Shown in pieces: positions 6,312 to 11,205 of a DNA stretch of 11,205 nt; positions within the stretch are counted from its first letter, which is position 1, and each line of letters opens with the position of its first letter. Source of the DNA: Synergistaceae bacterium (lineage in GTDB: Bacteria > Synergistota > Synergistia > Synergistales > Aminobacteriaceae); assembly GCA_017455085.1 (NCBI GenBank), contig JAFTBT010000142.1:1-11205 (forward strand). Reading direction: 5' to 3'. A program made the translations under genes and the position numbers. Under the pieces are notes generated by a model. It was given only the letters and a program-made list of their open reading frames with translations, made no database searches and was not told the origin of the DNA.

Positions 6312-7532
6312 ATGGAAGTATTCAAGACTGCTTTGCGTTCCCTCATGAACAACCGTACACGTTCACTGTTGACTATGCTGGGAATAATTATCGGTGTCGG
6401 CGCGGTGATTACTATGGTAGCTATAGGGCAGGGAGCTTCTCATCAAGTCGAAAGCTATGTTGCAGGTTTCGGGTCTAACCTGATAATCGTTATGCCTACT
6501 CCACCTAATTCTACCGGTGCTAGGGGTGCGGCTGGCACTGGAGACAGTCTCACTCTCGATGACAGTTACGCTCTCGCTGATGAGACATTTTCCGTTGCGT
6601 GTACTGCTCCAGAAGTCAATGCCTCAGCCCAAGTAATTTACGGCAATTCCAACTGGAACACATCCATCACAGGAAGTACTCCCGATATTCTCAGCGTCAG
6701 AAACTGGGAAATGGCTAGCGGAGCAATGTTCACGGAGCAGGATGTGCGTTCAGGGGCTAAAGTGTGCGTGATTGGGCAGACAGTCGCCAGAGAACTGTTC
6801 GGGTATTCTGACCCCATAGATGCAGTGATACGGATTAGGAGTATACCGTTCCGTGTCGTCGGCATGACCACAAAAAAAGGCGCAAACTCTTGGGGGCAGG
6901 ATCAGGACGATTTTATCCTTGTGCCAGTAACTACGGCTCAACGCAGGCTTTCACGTTCCGGAGCTAGGGCTAACACCATCAGGCGCATAAACGTTCAGGC
7001 TAGGGATAAGAACTCTCTGGATGCCGCTCAACAGGAAATTACGGCTCTGCTCAGGCAACGGCATAGGCTCACTGAAGGAGTTCCGAACGATTTCCAGATA
7101 CGAGACCTCACGGAAGTTCAGGAGAATATGACGAGTACCGCCAACGTGATGAGCTTGCTGCTTGGTGCTGTGGCATCTATATCGCTATTAGTCGGGGGTA
7201 TTGGCATCATGAATATTATGCTTGTGAGCGTCAGTGAACGTACCAGAGAAATCGGCATCAGAATGGCTGTAGGTGCGAGGCCTGCGAATGTACGTGTGCA
7301 GTTTTTGACGGAAGCGATAGTGCTGTCATTTTTGGGAGGAGCGATCGGCATAGCGATAGGAGTAGGGGTTTCGAGGCTGGTGACGGAAGTGTTTTCTTGG
7401 CCGGCAATAATCTCTATGAAGTCTATAATTATTGCGGCGGGGTTTAGTGGATTTGTGGGAGTAGTGTTTGGTTTTTGGCCCGCATGGAAGGCTAGTAACC
7501 TTGACCCTATAGACGCATTAAGAACTGAGTAA
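6312..7532 (+). CDS. MacB/FtsX-type ABC transporter permease without adjacent ATPase
   Basis: The 406-residue protein has the layout of the MacB/YknZ permease family: an N-terminal helix (about 19-41) starting RSLLTMLGIIIGVGAVITMVA, a large extracytoplasmic MacB_PCD-type domain (about 45-275), then three helices (278-303, 332-356, 370-391) forming the FtsX domain. The segment VSERTREIGIRMAVGA (306-321) is the conserved coupling region that contacts the ATPase, and the C terminus PAWKASNLDPIDALRTE (390-406) is typical. MacB-type systems act as mechanotransmission machines for export or stress response, usually with an ATPase subunit or domain and a MacA-like adaptor. Here the ATPase domain is not fused, and neither partner is next to it. 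The ATG at 6312 has GAGGTGA at 6295-6301, ten bases before. The frame opens further upstream (TTG at 6279), but the conserved N-terminal helix favours 6312. The substrate cannot be stated. Confidence 0.92.
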   Translation: MEVFKTALRSLMNNRTRSLLTMLGIIIGVGAVITMVAIGQGASHQVESYVAGFGSNLIIVMPTPPNSTGARGAAGTGDSLTLDDSYALADETFSVACTAPEVNASAQVIYGNSNWNTSITGSTPDILSVRNWEMASGAMFTEQDVRSGAKVCVIGQTVARELFGYSDPIDAVIRIRSIPFRVVGMTTKKGANSWGQDQDDFILVPVTTAQRRLSRSGARANTIRRINVQARDKNSLDAAQQEITALLRQRHRLTEGVPNDFQIRDLTEVQENMTSTANVMSLLLGAVASISLLVGGIGIMNIMLVSVSERTREIGIRMAVGARPANVRVQFLTEAIVLSFLGGAIGIAIGVGVSRLVTEVFSWPAIISMKSIIIAAGFSGFVGVVFGFWPAWKASNLDPIDALRTE

Positions 7533-7598
7533 TAGTGTTTTGTTGGTGAACACCTCGCAATAGTATGTTGTTATGCGGCACGTGTTGAGTAAAATAAT

Positions 7599-7633
7599 TG
7601 CGGCCGGTAACTCATCACAAGCTACTGACCGCA
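7599..7633 (-). terminator. Probable Rho-independent terminator of dnaB
   Basis: TGCGGCCGGTA (7599-7609) and TACTGACCGCA (7623-7633) form an 11-position stem with one mismatch and one G-U pair and a 13-base loop. On the minus strand the stem is followed by the U-rich ATTATTTTA. It lies 15 bases after the dnaB stop codon. It also stands 66 bases after the plus-strand permease stop and may work in both directions. Confidence 0.65.
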
Positions 7634-7648
7634 TATATTTATGGCACG

Positions 7649-8989
7649 TCAAATCTCTCCAAAGTTATAGAAACGTGTAATCTCCCGCTTGAACGTCAGC
7701 TTCAACACTCCAGTACTGCCGTTTCTGTTTTTAGCAACGCGGATCTCTGCGGCACTATCCGTCAGGTCATTAGTCTCATTCTTGCTGTAGTAGTCCTCAC
7801 GGAACATCAACATCACCGTATCTGCATCCTGCTCTATAGCTCCGCTGTCCCTCAAGTCAGAGAGCTGTGGCTGTTTATCGGTGCGCTTCTCCGCCTCACG
7901 AGACAACTGCGACAACGCTACTACTGGGCAGTTCATTTCACGAGCCGTCGCCTTCAGCATTCGGGATATATCGCTGACTTCCTGCTGTCGGCCTTCCGTA
8001 CGCTTTTCACCTGAACTCATCAACTGCATGTAGTCCACCACTATCAACGCCAAATCCTGATGCCTATTCTTGAACCTCCGGCACCGTCCCATAAATTCCA
8101 TCGCAGATAATGCTGTACTGTCATTGATATATACATTCCGCTGGGCTAGGAGATTGCTCGCTTCAAGCACCTTCTCAAACTCACCAGTATCTATCAAGCC
8201 GCGTAACAGGCGTGAAAGGTCTACACCGCTTTCTGCGCTAATCATGCGCTGGACTATCTGCTCTTTGGGCATCTCAAGGCTGAATATGAGTACAGGTGCG
8301 TTTGCTTCTCCGCCTCCGAATTGGGCTATGTTCATGGCGAGGGCGGTTTTTCCCATTGAGGGGCGTGCGGCTATGATGTTCAGGCTCCCGGGCTGAAGGC
8401 CTCCGGTGTATTCGTCGAGGTCAGTGAATCCTGTCGGGTATCCCGTCAAACGCTTTCCGGTCGTGTGCATTCTTGCCTCTATGTTCCTGTAAACTTGTGG
8501 AATGATTTCCTTGACATGTCGGAACTCGTCGGAACTTTTATTTTGTCCGGCATCGAAGAGTAATTTTTCTGCTTCCTCAAGAATAGCTGGAATGTCTTTC
8601 TCCTGATCAAGAGCAAGACGTGAGATTCTCTGACCGGCAGTGAGGATTTTTTGGCGAATGGATGCTTCTTTGACGATGTCAGCGTAGTGCGCGATATTGC
8701 CGGTGAACTGTACCCCCATAGCGAGCTGGTCGATATAGGAATTGCCGCCTACTCTGTTGAGGACATCTCTGCGATTGAGTTCTTCACTGATGGTGATGTA
8801 TTCTACTGGAATGCCGGCGGAGTACATTTGAGAGAAGACGTCGAAGATTATGCGGTTGTTGTTGTTGAGGAAGTCGTCTGGTCTGAGTTTCTCGATGGAA
8901 ATTTCGAGAGCCTCATGAGACAACATGCAACAGCCTAATACAGCTTGTTCGGCGTCAGAGTTTGCGGGTAAAGAAATATTGTTGTTCAT
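7649..8989 (-). CDS. dnaB: Replicative DNA helicase DnaB
   Basis: The 446-residue product is the hexameric 5'-3' helicase that unwinds the replication fork and binds primase. The N-terminal collar domain begins LPANSDAEQAVLGCCML (7-23). After the linker the RecA-like domain starts near TGYPTGFTDLDEYTGGLQPG (182-201). Walker A is ARPSMGKTALAMN (208-220). FSLEM carries the catalytic Glu239. Walker B is LALIVVDYMQL (313-323) with Asp319. VALSQLSREAEKR (357-369) and the arginine-finger region AKNRNGSTG (419-427) follow. The length is normal and no intein is present. The ATG at 8989 has GGAGGT at 8999-9004, nine bases before. It lies 148 bases after rplI on the same strand, an order seen in many bacteria, with a long hairpin between them. 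Strand composition changes within the gene: the plus strand is C-rich over its 3' part and G-rich over its 5' part, with the switch near 8280. Confidence 0.98.
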   Translation of the reverse strand: MNNNISLPANSDAEQAVLGCCMLSHEALEISIEKLRPDDFLNNNNRIIFDVFSQMYSAGIPVEYITISEELNRRDVLNRVGGNSYIDQLAMGVQFTGNIAHYADIVKEASIRQKILTAGQRISRLALDQEKDIPAILEEAEKLLFDAGQNKSSDEFRHVKEIIPQVYRNIEARMHTTGKRLTGYPTGFTDLDEYTGGLQPGSLNIIAARPSMGKTALAMNIAQFGGGEANAPVLIFSLEMPKEQIVQRMISAESGVDLSRLLRGLIDTGEFEKVLEASNLLAQRNVYINDSTALSAMEFMGRCRRFKNRHQDLALIVVDYMQLMSSGEKRTEGRQQEVSDISRMLKATAREMNCPVVALSQLSREAEKRTDKQPQLSDLRDSGAIEQDADTVMLMFREDYYSKNETNDLTDSAAEIRVAKNRNGSTGVLKLTFKREITRFYNFGEI

Positions 8990-9014
8990 GCTGTGGGTAC
9001 CTCCATAATATAAA

Positions 9015-9078
9015 GGACGGGGCAGTGAAGAGCATATTTAGGATGTTGACTGTTTCCCTAAAATATTGTGCCTCGTCC
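9015..9078 (-). promoter_or_regulatory. Long imperfect hairpin in the rplI-dnaB leader
   Basis: On the minus strand GGACGAGGCA (9078-9069) pairs with TGCCCCGTCC (9024-9015) at nine of ten positions. After an asymmetric internal loop, ATATTTTAGG pairs with CCTAAATAT with one bulged base, closing a 14-base loop. The stem is directly followed by TTTATATTAT (9014-9005) and then the dnaB GGAGGT site. This resembles an intergenic terminator or attenuator that would lower dnaB expression relative to rplI. RNA processing or a small mobile repeat are alternatives. Confidence 0.6.
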
Positions 9079-9137
9079 AGTTCCGACTATAGCCAGCCAG
9101 AGCAGAATGCATTAGTTTTTGCTCACTATGGCACTGC

Positions 9138-9587
9138 TCATGCTACTGTGACAACCAGCGTCATATCTGCCTGAACATTAGGATACAGCTTCAACGAAAA
9201 CACATAGCTTCCTGCACTTTTGACTGCCTCATCCAGCTTTATGTTGCGCTTGTCAAACCCAGTAAGCCCGTATTGAGCCTCCAAAGCCTCCGCTATCTGA
9301 GCCGGGGTTATGCTCCCGAAAAGTTTCCCATTATCCCCAGCTCTGCCCTCAACGCTGACTGTCTGCCCCTGAAGTTTCTTCTGGAGCTCCAGAGCTTCCT
9401 GCCTGTTCTTGTCGTCTTTTGCTTTGATGCGTGCCTGTTCAGCCTTCCATTCAGCAAGTTTGCCGGGTGTAGCTTCAACTGCAAGCCCTTTCGGGATTAA
9501 GAAATTACGTGCGTGGCCGTCGCTGACATCGATTAATGCGCCTGCTTTCCCGAGTTTGCTGACATCTGACTTCAGAATTACCCTCAT
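9138..9587 (-). CDS. rplI: 50S ribosomal protein L9
   Basis: The 149-residue protein is L9, a large-subunit protein that binds 23S rRNA near the L1 stalk and helps keep the reading frame. Residues 1-35 (MRVILKSDVSKLGKAG, then VSDGHARNFLIPKGLA at 21-36) carry the L9 signature. A long Lys/Glu/Ala-rich connecting helix (41-73) follows. The C-terminal domain (75-149) includes GKLFGSITPAQIAEAL (87-102). The length equals the family norm. The start at 9587 is chosen because conserved L9 begins at MRVIL, but there is no ribosome-binding site before it. The frame stays open to an ATG at 9659, which would add 24 residues unlike any L9 that I know. The usual upstream partners rpsF, ssb and rpsR are absent. 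dnaB follows on the same strand. Confidence 0.97.
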   Translation of the reverse strand: MRVILKSDVSKLGKAGALIDVSDGHARNFLIPKGLAVEATPGKLAEWKAEQARIKAKDDKNRQEALELQKKLQGQTVSVEGRAGDNGKLFGSITPAQIAEALEAQYGLTGFDKRNIKLDEAVKSAGSYVFSLKLYPNVQADMTLVVTVA

Positions 9588-10068
9588 GAGTAAAAATCTG
9601 CTACATATCACGTGTAATAATGCGTGAGGTACAACTTTCTGTGAGAGTTCATTGTTCACCCTATACTCTTTTGCTGAAGCTGTTAGACTTTGTCCGGCAG
9701 TTTGGATGCTCTTCTCTTGAACTTCCAGCCATTACATGCAGTCGTGGTTAGCCATTTCTGAGTATCGAGTTTGCGTGTTTATAGTGCTATGGGTGTTGTA
9801 CATGTCATAGTCTCTTGCACATCTCACCCTCTAACCCGAATGTAGCAGAATTAACCTCCTTTGTCCTGTAATATCATCAAAATGTTCACGGATTAGAGTA
9901 CATTATTACACTAAACTGACTTCTATACTTATGTCTCCTCCAATACAAGAAAAATATCCCGCAAATAATATCACGGACTTATTCTCTCATTAGTATTGCC
10001 ACAGAGATAATACACTCATACCGGAATAAGTGCGCGGAAAATCTTCAGCTATAGAGCTTGCAATGGGG

Positions 10069-10074
10069 TATAAT
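10069..10074 (+). promoter_or_regulatory. Possible -10 box upstream of the small ORF and repeat gene
   Basis: A perfect TATAAT lies at 10069-10074 on the plus strand. No recognisable -35 is found at 16-18 bases and no TGn extension is present. A perfect hexamer in A+T-rich DNA can occur by chance. It would transcribe towards the frames at 10135 and 10460. Confidence 0.3.
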
Positions 10075-10134
10075 ATTCAGCAACATCAGTTGAGAGACCA
10101 GCAAATTCATCAACCCATAAGGACACAAAGCTAT

Positions 10135-10191
10135 ATGACTAACCAAATACTCATGCATCAGACTTTGCCGTGCGGGTCAAGTGCCGAGTGA
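10135..10191 (+). CDS. Possible small ORF (18 codons), unproven
   Basis: An ATG at 10135 follows AAGGA (10119-10123) by 11 bases, and the frame ends at TGA 10189-10191, encoding MTNQILMHQTLPCGSSAE. The context CATAAGGAC is the same nine bases found before the repeat gene at 10460. A GTG overlapping the stop begins another short frame of 34 codons. I do not recognise the peptide. It could be an upstream leader peptide or chance. I list it because promoter-like and ribosome-binding sequences both precede it. Confidence 0.15.
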   Translation: MTNQILMHQTLPCGSSAE

Positions 10192-10459
10192 ATATAGTAT
10201 CTCTCACTTCACGAAGCCCTGAACCCTCACATGAAAGATGCTATTTATTGCGGCGGAAACAGCTCTGTAGCAATGCATTACTTCATGAATGACCATGTTA
10301 CTGATTACGATAATAGACATACAACTCTGAACTGAATATGTCTCAGCGTGGGAAAACAAGGTAATGAGTAGAGTGATAGAGCATAGTGTGTCATAAGTGA
10401 AGATAATTGATGATGAGCAGTCAGTGTAAAAAGCGGTTCATAAGGACGGACAGAGAATC

Positions 10460-11205
10460 ATGAGTGAGAAAACAGCAGAAGAAAAATTACGTGAACAACT
10501 TGAAGGCAAGCTGCAGGAAGAGCCTCAACAAAAAGATACTGAGAAAAGTGAGCCGGTTAGGAAGCCGGTAAAGCTGAGAGCGATGCGTTTGAGGACAGCG
10601 GGCAGGAAGACGGATAAGCCTGTGAATGTAGGACAGAGAGTAGATAGTTTCATGGAGGAATTTGAGAGGCGGATAGCTGAGAGCCTGAAATCGGAAAAAG
10701 CTGAGAATTTATCTGCTGAAATAGGAGGAGTGAAAGCGGCAGGAAGTGAAGAGAATGAGAAGAAGCCTGCTGTGAAAGGTGTTGTGCGGAGGAGGAGAAA
10801 GACAGAAGAGCGGGGAGAGATGCCGAAGCGTGACGATGCAGAGCGTGATGTTTTGGGATTAGTTAGTGTTGAGCCGGAAGATCTGGCTGTGCCTGTGCCT
10901 GAGCCTGAAATTACTGCACCTGTACCGGAGGCCATACTTGACCCGGAAATTACTGCACCTGTACCGGAGGCCATACTTGACCCGGAAATTACTGCACCTG
11001 TACCGGAGGCCATACTTGACCCGGAAATTACTGCGCCTGTACCAGAAGCAATACATGAGCAAGAAATTACTGCGCCCGCACCGGAAGCCATACTTGACCC
11101 GGAAATTACTGCACCTGTACCGGAGGCCATACTTGACCCGGAATTTACTGCGCCTGTACCAGAAGCAATACATGAGCAAGAAATTACTGCACCAGCACCG
11201 GAGGC
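10460..11205 (+). CDS. Unrecognised protein with charged N-terminus and 13-residue Pro/Glu repeats (runs off window)
   Basis: From the ATG at 10460 (AAGGACGG begins at 10442) the plus strand is open for 248 codons to the window edge. I do not recognise the family. Residues 1-149 are a polyampholyte rich in Lys, Arg and Glu, with no signal peptide or membrane helix. They include basic patches EPVRKPVKLRAMRLRTAGRK (31-50) and VVRRRRK (108-114) and a possible helix VDSFMEEFERRIAES (61-75). From residue 150 comes a tandem array of 13-residue units, EITAPVPEAILDP or EITAPVPEAIHEQ: seven complete plus a partial eighth. Pro every few residues suggests an extended, flexible rod or linker. A domain may follow beyond the window, so this could be the N-terminal extension of a known protein. 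The N-terminal coding strand is strongly G-rich and C-poor. Long antisense frames over this gene are by-products of its repeat. Coding is supported by repeats in phase with the frame. Confidence 0.8.
   Translation, partial: MSEKTAEEKLREQLEGKLQEEPQQKDTEKSEPVRKPVKLRAMRLRTAGRKTDKPVNVGQRVDSFMEEFERRIAESLKSEKAENLSAEIGGVKAAGSEENEKKPAVKGVVRRRRKTEERGEMPKRDDAERDVLGLVSVEPEDLAVPVPEPEITAPVPEAILDPEITAPVPEAILDPEITAPVPEAILDPEITAPVPEAIHEQEITAPAPEAILDPEITAPVPEAILDPEFTAPVPEAIHEQEITAPAPE
10907..11205 (+). repeat. 39-bp in-frame tandem repeat array (at least 7.7 units)
   Basis: Units start at 10907, 10946, 10985, 11024, 11063, 11102, 11141 and 11180 (the last partial). Units 1, 2, 3 and 6 are identical at all 39 bases, synonymous positions included. 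Units 4 and 7 form a second type ending AIHEQ and differ from each other at one base. Unit 5 and the partial unit 8 have APAPEA in place of APVPEA. The order A-B-A' at units 3-5 recurs at 6-8, a 117-base higher-order repeat that indicates recent block duplication. Confidence 0.95.

Larger units (their letters stand above)
9588..10459. other. 872-base gene-poor stretch with no recognised gene
   Basis: No open frame of convincing length or similarity occurs on either strand, and the stretch is A+T-richer than its flanks. It holds a perfect minus-strand ribosome-binding sequence, AAAGGAGG (9855-9862), followed only by a 5-codon CTG-started frame; a TATAAT on the plus strand at 10069; and several short plus-strand frames, at 10135-10191, 10188-10292 (GTG start, overlapping the previous stop) and 10231-10335 (34 codons). 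No tRNA, SRP RNA or known riboswitch was recognised. It may contain the promoter of rplI, an untranslated RNA or the remains of a decayed operon. None of these can be chosen from sequence alone. Confidence 0.6.

Noticed and set aside
10078..10095. Extra copy of the 40-bp repeat (CAGCAACATCAG)
   Set aside because: Only about 12 bases resemble the unit junction and the rest does not align.
9588..10459. SRP 4.5S RNA, tmRNA or tRNA in the gene-poor stretch
   Set aside because: None of the diagnostic motifs (SRP GGAAG tetraloop region, tRNA TTCGAATCC-type arm) was seen.
8281..10860. Replication origin suggested by the change from C-rich to G-rich plus strand near dnaB
   Set aside because: The skew reverses again over rplI (plus strand C-rich), and I saw no cluster of DnaA boxes.
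10525..11179. Two long minus-strand open frames opposite the repeat gene
   Set aside because: The 39-bp unit is a multiple of three, so any stop-free frame stays open through the array. The plus-strand frame has a start, a ribosome-binding site and non-repetitive coding before the repeats.

Overview
The window reads as a bacterial chromosome segment of roughly balanced G+C made mostly of housekeeping genes: part of the ylxM-ffh-rpsP operon at the left and the rplI-dnaB pair at the right. Between them are two divergently transcribed gene pairs. The ylxM-ffh-rpsP order is common in Firmicutes and Synergistota, and MacB-type permeases and hybrid sensor kinases are widespread. My best guess is a host-associated Synergistota or a Firmicutes relative. 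This is a weak inference, because no taxonomic marker is decisive by eye.

Layout. Positions 1-1816 (minus strand) hold the signal-recognition-particle operon: ylxM, ffh and the start of rpsP. It is driven by a near-consensus sigma-70 promoter whose -10 box lies only 9 bases from the ylxM ATG. Just upstream are an inverted repeat overlapping the -35 box and a canonical G-quadruplex motif. Positions 1900-2262 are non-coding and carry a degenerate 40-bp tandem repeat. Positions 2263-3696 (minus) encode an APC-family permease. Positions 3805-5634 (plus) encode a membrane-bound hybrid histidine kinase/receiver. The two are transcribed apart from overlapping extended -10 promoters. Positions 5731-6231 (minus; two membrane helices plus a PH-like domain) and 6312-7532 (plus; MacB/FtsX-type permease) form a second divergent pair. 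Positions 7649-8989 and 9138-9587 (minus) are dnaB and rplI, separated by a long imperfect hairpin just before the dnaB ribosome-binding site. Positions 9588-10459 contain no convincing gene. From 10460 to the right edge runs an unrecognised plus-strand gene: a highly charged N-terminal region followed by 13-residue Pro/Glu-rich repeats that continue past the window.

How they work together. YlxM, Ffh and S16 serve co-translational membrane targeting and the ribosome. L9 and DnaB serve translation and replication. The kinase and permease share a promoter region and may be regulated as alternatives, but this is inference. The PH-domain protein and the permease may be envelope factors. No ATPase or adaptor partner for the permease is visible.

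I found no CRISPR array, insertion sequence, tRNA, rRNA or recognisable defence system. The least explained parts are the right-hand repeat gene, the gene-poor stretch before it, and the control region upstream of ylxM.
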